Shown piece after piece: positions 50,714-61,397 of a stretch of 64,000 bases of DNA. The stretch comes from Lingula anatina (Eukaryota; Brachiopoda; Lingulata; Lingulida; Lingulidae), in assembly GCF_001039355.2 (NCBI RefSeq), contig NW_019775669.1, positions 873,545 through 937,544 of the forward strand. Reading direction: 5' to 3'. The notes beneath the pieces are model-generated. The model saw nothing but the letters and a program-made list of their open reading frames with translations, did not search any database and was not told the origin of the DNA. A program made the translations under genes and the position numbers. Every line of letters begins with the position of its first letter. Position 1 is the stretch's first letter.

Positions 50714-53560
50714 TTAAGTTCATATGTATTATGATTTGATGGGGGTATGAAAGTTTATTTTACAGTAGGTGAGATATAAAACCTATACAAGCACTGCAGA
50801 TGGGTTTAATTCAATTGTCGAAAAAAAAAAGGGGGTAGGGGAGAAAAATCCATATCATTTGATATTTATTTTTAAAACAAAATATACATTATATTCCTAC
50901 ATTACTTAAATGTTTAGAGGGACCATTCAGCAACACAATGATATATAAACTATAGTTATATCTTACTTAACTCCCTTGCTATTAATGATTTCCTTCTCCT
51001 AGTTGCCCCCATTTGTGGGCAATTGAACTTAGATCCCCCTACAGTACAAATACTAATAAGTTGTATCATTCATAAATATCAGAAACTCTAAAATAAAGTA
51101 TTTAAACTCCATGAAATTTCTGTAACAAAAATTTAATTTATCAAAGATATCCAAAGATCCTAATTTGGACTCATATTCTCTGAATGAAGAAACTTGACTG
51201 CTTCAAATATGAGACCTCATTTGACAGTTGTCCCCTTTTTACACAGACATTCAATTATACATAATATTTGCAATTTAAATGTTTAGAACAACCCTTCAGA
51301 TATATTATGATATACAAATCACAGTCATACCTTACTTAGAATACCTCCTATGAGTGATGTCCTTTCCCTGCCCCCACTTTATGGCAATTTAACTGAACAC
51401 TTCTGAAGTACTGGTATCAGACATAGATCTAAATGCTGTAAAATGAATTCCCAAAACCCTGTTAAAGAACTAAGATTTAAACTGTATTTACCAATCATAC
51501 TCTAAAGAAACATTTTTTATGTTCAACATTTCTGATTAAATAAAAATTCTATTTTGAAAATGACTCAGTTTTGACCTTATTGGACCGTTGACCACTTTTT
51601 AACTCAGCCACGTTTCAATGCTACTTAACTTTTATTATTTATTGGATTATTAAGAGCTCTCCTTCAGCAACATAAATCAATGTCATATCTTAATCACATC
51701 CTATACTAATAATGATTTCCTTCCCCTACCCCCATTTTTGGCAATTGGACTGACCCCCCCCCCCCAACCTTTATTGTATCATTCATTTTGATAAATCTTC
51801 CAAAATGTAAAATTAAGTCTCAATAGACCATAAACATATAAATGGGATTTGCACAACTTACTCCAAATATATATTGTGGGCTCTTATCCTCTAAAGGAAC
51901 AAACTTTATTGCTTTATTTTTCTGAAAATTCCTCAAATTTGACCTTATTTGACCTTTGACCCAATTTTACTCCATAATTGTTTAGTATTACATAATTTTA
52001 ATTACTTATGTGTTTAGAGGAACTCCTTAGCTATGCAATGATATTTGAATCATTGTTATATCTTACTTAAATTTCAAGTTATGATAGATTTTCTTCTCCT
52101 ACCCCCACTGATCTGAAATTTAACTGATACTACCATAGGCTAATCATATCCATCATAATTATCACAAAATGTAAAATTAAGTTACAAATAACCATTAAGC
52201 ATTGTCATATAGATAGTATTTACCAAACATACACTAGAAAGTATATTGTTAGCTCACATTCTCTATACAGATAAACTTTATTGCTTTATTTTTCTGAAAA
52301 TTTCTCAAATTTGACCTCATTTGACCTTATTTGACCCCCTTTTACTTTGAGATGGTTCAATATTACATAACTTTTATTACTTTTATGTTTAGAGCAATGC
52401 TTTAGATATGCAATAATATATAAATAATTGTTATATATAACTTAAATTTTAGGTTATGGGTGATTTTCTTCCCCTACCCCCATTGTTCTGAAATTGAACT
52501 AATAGTGTCAGTACCCATATGTAAATCAATCCTATCCTAATCCATTATAATTTCCACAAACTGTAAAATTAAATACCAATAGACCATTTTGCATTTGCTT
52601 AATTGATGGAACTTACACAAAATACTCTAAAATGTACTGTGGGCTCTAATCCTCTAAATAAGTAAACTATATTGGCTTATTTTCCTGAAAATTTCTCAAA
52701 TTTGACCTCATTTGAACTTTGACCCCATTTACTCCATTATGGTTTAGCATTACATAATTTTTATTACTTATGTTTCTTGAACAAGCCTTTAGCTATGCAA
52801 TGATATATAAATCATTGTTATATCTTACTTAAATTTCAAGTTATGAGTGATTTTCTTCCCCTACCCCCACTGATCTGAAATTTAACTGATATTCCCATAC
52901 GCTAATCATATCCATCATAATTCTCACAAACTGTAAAACTAAATCACAAATGACCATTAAACATTTGTAATATAGATGTAATTTATCAAATATACCCTTA
53001 AAAGTATGTTGTTGGCTCACATTCTCTATACAGATAAACTTTATTGCTTTATTTTTCTGAAAATTTCTCAAATTTGACCTCATTTGACCTTTGACGCCAT
53101 TTTACTTAGACATGGTTCAGTATTACATAACTTTTATTACTTGTATCTTTAGAGCAACCCTTTACCTACATAATGATATATAAACCATTCTTATATCTTA
53201 TTTAAATTGCAAATAATAGATAATTTTCTTCCCCTACCCCCATTATTTCAAATGTGGTTATTTGAGCCACAGGGTGTTACATATCATTAAATTAAAACCC
53301 CATGGGACATTTTTTTCAATCTGGGAACATCTAAAAATCAAAAATTTAGACATCAAGGGTTAAGAAAATATAGGTATCCACTGTTTTTCACGGGGTTGCA
53401 CGTGAACCCCTCCTTCCCACCACACTAATAAGACACTGAATAGAGTCCTTCGGGATAGCCCTTAAGCACGCACGGAGGATATTGGACATGTCCAAATAAC
53501 TGTCAATTATCTGCGAGGCCGCAAGTGTAACTTGCTCCCCTAGAACGGAGTTTTAAGTGC
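49797..53560. mobile_element. Family B copy 3, interrupted by the foldback element
   Basis: The left arm (GGACATTCTGAAGAGTGGAC, TGATCAAATATGGCGACC) begins right after copy 2. The continuation (AAGACACTGAATAGAGTCC) resumes at about 53428 after the foldback element. Compared with copy 1 (CTAATAGACACTAAATAGA) it aligns across the insertion point. The right border is only approximate. Confidence 0.65.
49882..53427. mobile_element. 3.5-kb foldback-type element with 53-bp terminal inverted repeats
   Basis: The termini TAGTSTGGTGGGAAGGAGGG and onward are inverted for 53 bp (49882-49934 and 53375-53427) with one mismatch. The innermost 47 bp are identical and include CACGTG. The left arm (to about 50870) and right arm (from about 50910) are made of the same ~375-bp unit in opposite orientation: roughly 2.5 units on the left, 6.5 on the right. 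Each unit carries CTTCCCCTACCCCCATT, AAATTTGACCTCATTTGACC and ATTACATAACTTTTATTACT blocks. An (AT)n run interrupts the left arm (50650-50710). ATA occurs at both flanks, a possible short target duplication. No transposase frame exists, so mobility would need factors in trans. It could fold into a giant hairpin. Confidence 0.88.
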
Positions 53561-56400
53561 AAGTTTTTCTAACCACCAGGCAAATCAGCCAAAAAGCGGC
53601 AAGGTGGGGTTCTCACAGAATACACTCATTTTGCCCACAGTTAATCACCTTTGTGACCTTAATTAAACTGTAAAATATTAAAGCTTTCCGTTGCGTTATT
53701 GTCGAGATACAGCCACATGCATATTTCACTGCCTCGCGTGGCTCCCGTCTCACTTTTCAGCTGTGTGAGTGGTGTATTTTTCATCGAAGTTTGCTTCACA
53801 AATGTGCATCAAGTGATCAATGCATTACTTCGGTCAATACCACAATTGAAAGATAGATATATAATCTTTATAACGACAGAGATTTATATCATAAAATCGT
53901 TGCTATGGTTACAAACTACCGAGGTTATTTGAGGTCACTTGATGACTGCCGCAGATACCCACCCTGTCAATAGCCTTATATCTCCACTAGTAGAGCACCT
54001 TAGATAATATCACTGATATTTACTGAAAATATGGACAAGGGGCCTACCATAAATTAAAACACTGGCGTGGCCTTTTCCCTACAAATTTTGCAACAGCGAC
54101 GCAAATTCTTCTATTTTCCAGTTTGAAGATTTGAATTGTTTGCTACACTTCCAAATAATTTGCTTATTTATACTTAAACTTTAAAGATCCAATAAAGAGA
54201 TGATTATGCATTATAAAACATTGTTGATTGATTAAAAGTTGTGTGTGTGATTGGTGCCCACTTGTGTCCAATAATTGTTGAAGTAGGCCTAGTAGATCAA
54301 AAGAAATATTAAAGGAATACAGTTTTCTTTATATGATTAAATGTAAGAAAAATGTGGGTTGTTTGTCGTTTTATTTTCTGAATAATTAAATTTATTAGAC
54401 TAAAAATATTTTTAATTAATTTTGTAAGCTATAGTATTACAGGGAATACCATTCCCAGGTGTACAATCGAGATGGAAGCTATTGAACAAAGGGTAAAAAC
54501 TTGAGGCCAAGTAGCAGGTTGAAACGGGTTTATGTCTTGACCAAAGCTACATAAATTTCTATCACAAGTCATCAAAATATGAATATGACAGTTTAAATCC
54601 CAAAGGTAGGCTCTGTTATAGGACCATTGCCTATTCTTGTAAAGTCTATTGTTCAATTCTGCCGTGATTAGAGTAATTGAGCAGGTATTACTGGCCAAGA
54701 CAAGAGCAACACCCATCCAAAATTTACAATTTTCGGATATTTTAATATTAAAATATATCGCCAACAAAAGAAAAGGCCACGAGGATCTCCTTTGTACTTT
54801 ATATTTTTTATATTCCTTTACAAACCCATACTAGTTTGACAGCCATAGGACCTCTACTAGTGGGTATATGACCCTCTGAAAATCGCCATGCGTAAACTTA
54901 GTTTTGGGGGGTGGGGTAAAAAAGTGGGTACAGTGTGGACAAGGTGGGTTATATTTTTAGTTTGAATGTCTTAGGGGGAAGAATATTGATCAACAAAATA
55001 CATCATACATGTACATAGTAAATATATCACTAGATAACAGTATAATAAGCATAAATATGAGTGACGTGTATGATAACTGAAAATCTGCTTCGAAAGCTGG
55101 AAAAACAGAAAATTGGGCATAAATCCCCTGAAATACAGTTTTATGGCATAACATTTGGCAGAAGTTAAAAGGGTCCTCAGGCAAGTATTTCAGCCCAATA
55201 AGGTCAAATTCTGTGAACCCTCACCTTGCCGCACTTGTCTGGTGCTTAAAAAAACTAGCACTTAAGGGAGGTTCGTTGGTGAGAGCAAATCGTCCAAGAG
55301 GCACGTCCCAAGCAGTGAAGGAGCAAGTGCCATTTGCGTGTTGAATAAGGTGCAAGCGTCACAACTTACGAAAAAATTCGAACGCCCGGAGTGCTCAAGG
55401 CACATGCTCGTGTTTCGCCAATGAACGTCAAGTGTGCAACGTGCTTTACAATTTTCAAAAATGTTGAATTTTGCTAAATTCAGCTTCCAATATGCCTACA
55501 AAAGGCAAGGGAAAATAGCTTAAAGAGCGTAAAAGAAGGGAGGAGGAAGTTGGAAGGGGAGAACAAAAGTCAAAACTGACGCACGCCGCCACTACGTCAT
55601 CACAAGCGTGTGACGCAAGTATGAAGCAAAAGTGACGCAAAAGGGAACTACTTTCGCCGTGCGTTGCATTTTCTTCGTAGGTGGTGATTGCGTGCCACGT
55701 ACGCAGACTGCAAAACAAAATCAAAACTTTAGTGTCATTCCCATAGCGGTCGCGCCTTACAGTTAGCGTTCCTTCTTGAAAGGGCACCTCACGTGGCCCC
55801 AGCGACTCGCAAAGCAGACTTGCTCCTTTCCATTGCAAAATTCCATCTACCCCTACGAATTCCACGGATTCTACTGTACCCAAATTTCGCTGGGATGTGC
55901 GATCGTAAAATTCGTGCGCCCAGTTTTGACCGAGGTTTAAATATGTGCTACAGTCACAGAGATCCGCGGCAACAACGCCTCTATTTTCAAGGAAGCCACA
56001 CAGAGGATGTTAGGCAAAATTAATGACACTGATATTTTTTCTGCATGACCACAACGTCTTATCGGCAGAAACTCCCCCCCCCCCTCCACCTTACTTTATT
56101 CGTGGTAAATGTTTTCTCGGCCTTTGCGCGGGCTCAAAAAAGACGAAACTGATAACCCCCCCCCCCCCCCCATGTCTACCTGTTCTTTTAGCGTTATCGC
56201 AGGAGTACTAGAAAACGTTCCTGTAAGTCAAAACTACAGGTATCGCGCCAGCTTGCGCCACTGCTTCTTATCAATTTAAGCGTTTTGTTCATGTTCTTTA
56301 AGGCAGATCATTTGAATAACAAATGTACAAATACATTAAGAGCTCAAATACAAAATGGCAGCATTTTCGGCTACCAGCAAATGGGAGAAACGACAATGGG
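53561..56400. other. Intergenic between foldback nest and secreted-protein exon
   Basis: No gene firmly supported. An unusually long minus-strand open frame (56008 down to 55455, about 184 codons, no start near its beginning) spans a GC-richer block, but its translation lacks any recognisable motif. Poly-C runs are at 56071-56084 and 56156-56171. The 55300-55700 part has repeated GTGACGCAA and CGCACG words. Confidence 0.35.
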
Positions 56401-56417
56401 AGTACAATACCAAGTAC

Positions 56418-56499
56418 CTGGTAACTTTTGCATATCGCCACGGTGAAACAGGTTCAAGCCCAAAACGAAGACAACAAACAGCTTGACGAAGTTGTTCAT
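56418..56499 (-). CDS. First coding exon of a small secreted protein
   Basis: The ATG at 56497-56499 (minus) starts MNNFVKLFVVFVLGLNL, a short N-region and strong hydrophobic core, followed by FHRGDMQKLP and then a donor CCAG|GTACTT at 56418. This fits a secretion signal ending near the exon border. The start is about 110 bp from a canonical TATA box on the same strand, which strengthens the call. The later exons are not certain. A possible partner is an acceptor near 55707 (TTTTGTTTTGCAG) whose frame (CVRGTQSPPTKKM, 38 codons to a stop) joins in the right phase and would give a 65-residue basic peptide with two cysteines; this join is speculative. Family unknown. Confidence 0.5.
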
Positions 56500-56609
56500 T
56501 TTTGTAATCTTCTTTCTTCTCCTTATTGTCGACTGATGTTCTCCGTGAGTGGAATTTGGCGTCTCAAACTTGAAAGTTTGCAATAACTATAAAACTGCGT
56601 GGCCGGCGG

Positions 56610-56617
56610 TTTATATA
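56610..56617 (-). promoter_or_regulatory. TATA box of the small secreted-protein gene
   Basis: Minus-strand CTATATAAACC. Transcription starting about 30 bp downstream would give an 80-90 nt leader before the ATG at 56499. The leader has no earlier ATG in a long frame that I can see. Confidence 0.5.
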
Positions 56618-56775
56618 GAACTCTGTGCTCTTCCCGTGGGCGTTTGATAGATGACAGGTTTGAACATTTCTTTCGGTTGACACGCCCCATCTGGGTGAAT
56701 CTAGACAATTGTCTCTAACATTTGATACGCTACCACGTTGCACCCGTCACTATGGGCTAATTCCTACTGAGACTA

Positions 56776-56985
56776 TCGTTCTACGTACATCAATCCAGCT
56801 TTGCGGGGACTCAAGGTGAATGCAATCAGGTCAACAAATGAACACGCTCACTCTTGTTTTCAACGTGGTCGTAGAATCCCCAGCTTTTCTGTTCTGCTCG
56901 GCGCCGGGAGGAGGCGTGATAAGCTGTTTATCTGCTTTCATTCAGCGAGACCTCCTGCGGAGTTGGATCGATCTACGTAGACCGA
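56776..56985. mobile_element. Family A inverted-repeat element, copy 2
   Basis: Left TCGTTCTACGTACATCAATCC and GCGGGGACTCAAGGTGAATG; right CATTCAGCGAGACCTCC, GGAGTTGGATCGATCTACGT and AGACCGA. The arms pair over about 60 bp with mismatches. The 69-codon ORF inside it is not a gene. Confidence 0.65.
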
Positions 56986-57179
56986 CAGTTTCATTGGAAA
57001 TGCCCCTACTTTGTGTAAAGGTAAATTGAAAATCTGGAAACTTGACAACGGAGGTAGTCTTTGACGTTTCAGAGAAAATTACCTAAAATTTCAGGCTGTA
57101 AACAATTTAGTTTTATTATTTGACCTTTAAGATTTGCAGGCCTGAAATTAAAGTTGAAATATGATCATGTTTTTCTCAT

Positions 57180-57390
57180 CCCCGGCAGAATGACGCACAA
57201 CTCAGCAAGAAGAGGAAGGGAGCCAATTTTACACGGCTTGAATTGAAATAATGACATGCTCCATTAATGAAACCCAATTAAAGGAACCTACCAAAACTGG
57301 TTTCAGTGGCAATTACTTATATGCGGTTTTAGATCAATAAGGATGTTTTGTCAAAAGAAGCAACACCTTCCATTATTTCTTTGAAATAAA
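57180..57390. repeat. Dispersed repeat, copy 1 (second at 59850-60065)
   Basis: Both copies share AGAATGACGCAC near the start, TTGAAATGAAAAAATGA-type text, GCGGTTTTA..CAATAAG and end in a TTCCATcATTT block. They bracket the LINE remnant. No coding potential. Confidence 0.55.
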
Positions 57391-57399
57391 TTCATTCCC

Positions 57400-58766
57400 A
57401 AAATTTAGAGGAGTTCAAAAGTGAGACACACTGAATCCTTTATTTTTGAATATATTTATTGATGGCATACTTAGACTTATAGTTAAATCAAAAAGCAAAG
57501 CCCCACCAAACCTTTTACTGGTCTTTTATTCAGACGATCTAGTTTTGTTTTTGGCAAGTGCCTCAGGCCTTCAGAATACCAGCAGTTTAAAAAGCTTAGA
57601 AAAATACTGTCATAAATAGAGGTTAACTGTTCATTAAAAAAAGACGAAAGTTGTTATTTTTAATGTTAAGGAAGAAATACATGGTCACACTATTGGAAAT
57701 AGAGTGTTTTTTTTACTTTCATAACCAGTTGGTGCCAGTAGTTACAAGCTAGCTACATGTGTAACTAGGTCTCCTTTTCACAAGGTCTGGCACACTAGCC
57801 CCTGCACAACAAAATGTACATATAAAGCCTTCTTCAGTCAAGCTAATACCAATCCTCATTAAAAGAAAAAAAACTTTATGAAACAATGATTTTCCAAGTT
57901 GTAGCATACGGAGCAGTAATATGGGGTTTCACTCCATTTAATGATAAGTCCCCAATAGACTAAAAACACCTCCAAATTCGCAAGCACCTTTTGGGGTGCA
58001 TTCTAAATCTAGTAATTATGGTGTTCGGGGGGAACTTGAGCGCCTGCCAAGCTATACAAAAATTCATATATAAGTAATTAAATACTGGGTCAGTATTTTA
58101 TAATACGATGACGGTGTTCCACTTAAACGGGCAAACCTAGATGAATTAAAACACTTTGATCTTCTTTCAAACACTAGCTTTCATAACACAAGACATACTA
58201 TGTCATGATGTGAAGGAGTAAAGAACATTCTTGTAGAAAATGGTTTTGGGCATGTATGGTTCAAAAAGAAAGTGGACAAAAAGTCTACGAAGCATTTAAC
58301 TGTTCGACTTGGAGACAGTGGTATACAAAGGTACAGCTTTGGCATAGTAAGGTATCACAAGAAAATCTTAACCTGAGAACGTATAAAGCTTTTAAACTTT
58401 ATTTTGAGAAAGAAAAATACTTTGCTATGATTCAAGATAAAGAGAAACGTCAGATTCTAACCAAATTTAGAATCACCAACCTCGATTTGCCCATTGAAAC
58501 AGATCGCCATGGGTATACCAACACCAGATGAAAAAAGAAAATGCCAAATGTGCCACACAGGAGTTATAGAGGATAAAGAGCACTTTTTAAATACCTGCTC
58601 TTTGTATACAATATACAGAAAATACTTCTTTCAAATACTGCAAAGCGGCCACACATGCTTTACACATTTAAACAACAAAGATAAATTCTCCATCATAATG
58701 AACAACCCAAACGAGACTGTAACAATATCTTTAGCCAAATTCCTTAATTTAACCTCGCTTTTGTGA
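57400..58766 (+). pseudogene. Non-LTR retrotransposon (LINE) remnant: reverse transcriptase and C-terminal zinc knuckle
   Basis: The first part translates as GVQK, stop, DTLNPLFLNIFIDGI and then LLLVFYSDDLVLFLASASG; YSDD (57527-57538) is the catalytic box of a LINE reverse transcriptase and the preceding block is its usual GVRQGD-SPxLFNxFID neighbour. Here a TGA replaces the Gly codon. Further stops follow at about 57616. The end, 58256-58766, encodes a Trp-containing linker, KRQILTKFRITNLDLPIET, then after a one-base frameshift near 58505 KCQMCHTGVIEDKEHFLNTC, a C-x2-C..H..C zinc motif common at LINE ORF2 C-termini. The endonuclease and most of the N-terminus are missing (5' truncation). The element is dead. 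The clade was not determined. Confidence 0.85.
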
Positions 58767-58959
58767 AAAGAAACTGCGCTGAAACTTCCACTTACTGATT
58801 TGAATAATTACTGCAAATGTTTAGGTTCATTTCACATAGTAGAAAACAGGTTCGTGAATAATTAATTTCAATATCTTAGTCATGTACTTGTAGTGTGATG
58901 TTAGCGTATGATCAGTGCTGTGAGCAGTTGACTCGGCATTAAGACCGCACCTAGTTGAA

Positions 58960-59470
58960 TTTCAGGGTGTCTTAACATCAAAAGATTTGGGACACACGAG
59001 AGCCATTTTGGTTAAGTTGAGGCTCGGACACATGAGTATTTTGTATCCGAGGTTGAGGAGTTCAAAGGCGTACCCCGCACGAAAATGAAGTAGATACTCC
59101 AGCGCAGTAGACTACTGCAATCATACTGCAAACATGCTTCAAATCTGCTTCGATGTGGGAGCTAATTAGCATATTTGAAACATGCTTCTATCATGCTGCT
59201 AATCTACTGCATTAATGCTCCTCCTCTACACAATCCTATGCAATTTTTGAAGTAGAATTGCAGTAGGCTATACTGTATTTCTACTGCAAATATGCTCCAC
59301 ACCACTACTGCGTTAATGCTTCTTTGCTACTTCGATACTACTGCATTTTTGTGTGGGGTTGCAGACTAGTTTTTACAATACCAGGTTATCTTCATTTTCC
59401 CTGATGGAACTTATTTTTTTACTTCTTTGCAGCTGATGTTGCATTTGGGTATTTTTATTTATTATTATCC
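58960..59470. repeat. Dispersed repeat C, copy 1, interrupted by an MITE
   Basis: CAGGGTGTCTTAACATCAAA, AAGATTTGGGACA, TATTTTGTATCCGAGGTTGA, then after the insertion ATACCAGGTTATCTTCATTT and GCAGCTGATGTTGCATTTGG. A continuous second copy is at 60392-60612. Confidence 0.8.
59072..59359. mobile_element. 288-bp MITE with ACCCCRCACRAAAATG termini, ACTGCA-rich interior
   Basis: The left end ACCCCGCACGAAAATGAAGT and the reverse complement of the right end, ACCCCACACAAAAATGCAGT, match at most positions. Inside, CTACTGCAA/TATGCTCC-like words recur in both orientations. It interrupts repeat C copy 1; copy 2 at 60392-60612 lacks it, so the insertion is directly visible. The target duplication is too short to define. 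Confidence 0.8.
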
Positions 59471-59480
59471 ACAAACAACA

Positions 59481-59672
59481 TCGGTCTATGCAGATGGATC
59501 CAACTCCGCAGGGAATCTCGCTGAATGCAATCAGTTTTACAGATTAACACGAGTCCTATGAGCATTTAATAGAAAACAGAAAAGCTGATGATGATACGGG
59601 CACGAGTTAAGCTGATTGCACTCAGCGAGAGTCCCTACAGATTAAGATAGATCTACGTACATTGTACACCGA
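59481..59672. mobile_element. Family A inverted-repeat element, copy 3
   Basis: The left arm runs TCGGTCTATGCAGATGGATC, AACTCCGCAGGGAATCTCGC, TGAATGCAATCAG; the right arm runs CTGATTGCACTCAGCGAGAG, TCCCTACAG and GATCTACGTACATTGTACAC, ending CGA. This is the clearest member and defines TCGGTSTA as the terminus. Confidence 0.75.
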
Positions 59673-60391
59673 TGATATCTATGGGAATAATCCCAAATAT
59701 TGGTTGTAACAGAGTCCGTCCTCCATTAGATTCATACAGCTTGGGGTTACCGTGACGTAAGCGGATTGACTTCTGGGACGGACTGGTTACTTATACAAGT
59801 TTTAAGTTTACATTGATGGGTATCTACCTTTTCTTGCTTTTCTTCTCCGGTAGAATGACGCACTACACGATAAGACGAGAAGGTAATACGACTTTACATT
59901 GACTTGAAATGAAAAAATGATATGTTTGATTTATGCAAGCCATGCAAAGAGTTTACCGAAAGGAAACTGTGGTTCCAATGGGAAGGTACTTCTTTATTGG
60001 CGGTTTTAAAGCAATAAGACCCTCTTTGTTCAAACAACCTGTTTGTTCCATCATTTATGATAAATCACACGAGGGTATAAGCTAGAATTATTTTTTGATT
60101 GACAGGCAAAGATTAATGACCAAGACGCCATCTTGAGTGGTTAGCTGTAGCATTTACTCTATCCACCTGCACATAATGCAGCTTCTAAAAACTGATTGGA
60201 TTAAAAAAAATAATAATATGAGTAGCCATCTTCATATCGGTATTAATGCTAATTGGGAGCGCAAGGAAATAGGGGGAGGGGCGTCTCCTTGAAGTCAAAG
60301 TATCTGAGGCCGAGGTTGGCAGTCTAGGGAGTATTACCCACTTTGGCCAAACTTGTCATTTTAAAACTAACGAACTATAATATAAACGTTG

Positions 60392-60612
60392 AACTTCAGG
60401 GTGTCTTAACATCAAAAGATTTGGGACATATGAGGGGCATTTTGGTTAAGTTTTGGCTCGGACACATTTGTATTTTGTATCCGAGGTTGAGGAGTTCAAA
60501 GGTGTTCTGAACTATATTAGGATACCAGGTCGCCTTCATTTTCCCTGATGAAACTTGTTTATTTTTTACTACTTTGCAGCTGATGATGCATTTGGGTATT
60601 TGTATTATTTGT
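60392..60612. repeat. Dispersed repeat C, copy 2 (uninterrupted)
   Basis: Aligns with 58960-59470 on both sides of the MITE and so represents the empty site. It has no coding content. Confidence 0.8.
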
Positions 60613-60851
60613 TGATACAACCATGCATCCAGTTTTCTTGGCATTCATTTCCAGTCCCCTCTTCTCGGTTCAAAAACATGGTTCAAATATAAAAATAATC
60701 CAAACACAATCTGACATATAAGTAGTATTGCATTATAAGCAAATAAATTCGATATACTCAAATAAAAGTACACGCAGGAATATAAAGGCAATGTCTGAAT
60801 TCCAGTGTCATCATCGTAAGCTAAAACAATACCACCACCAACCCCCCCCCC

Positions 60852-60882
<31 letters not shown>

Positions 60883-61072
60883 GAAGAAGAAAAAAACATT
60901 TACTTCTAAAAATACAATCTTTTCATAAATTTAAATGTAGAAAAGCTTCATACCAGACACAAAGTGCGATCTAAGCAAAACTGTTGGTATCTTAATACTG
61001 CCTATAACATATTTCTCATTTTCTGTCATAAACACAGAAGGTAAGGCTACAACTGTAAGTAAGCAATAACAG

Positions 61073-61183
61073 TCGTTAAGCTGATTTCACTCAGCGAGAT
61101 TCCCTACAGACCAAGAGCGATGTACGTACATTGTAGACCGATGACATCTGTGTGATGACATCTGTGTGATGACATCTGTGTGA
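61073..61183. repeat. Half copy of family A and a 15-bp x3 tandem repeat
   Basis: The right arm only of family A (TTAAGCTGATTTCACTCAGC to ATTGTAGACCGA at about 61141) is followed by three units of GATGACATCTGTGTG-like sequence (61139-61183). The 15-bp period keeps frames open. Confidence 0.6.
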
Positions 61184-61397
61184 GTACAAGCCCAAATATT
61201 GGTTGTAACAGAGTCCTTCCTCCATTAAATTTGTAGATGTTGGGGTTACCGTGACGTAAGTGGATTGACTTCTGGGAAGAGCTGCGAACTGAGTGTTCTC
61301 CAGAGCGGACGACACCGATTTCCCAAAATATACGAAAGTATGCGAAATTCGGCAGTTTCTTTTTGTAAGTATTCGAAAACAATAATCACTTTCTTTG

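Noticed and set aside
55455-56008. 184-codon open frame on the minus strand
   Set aside because: No recognisable motif, no start codon near its 5' end and an implausible composition towards the C-terminus; the block is GC-richer, which makes chance openness more likely.
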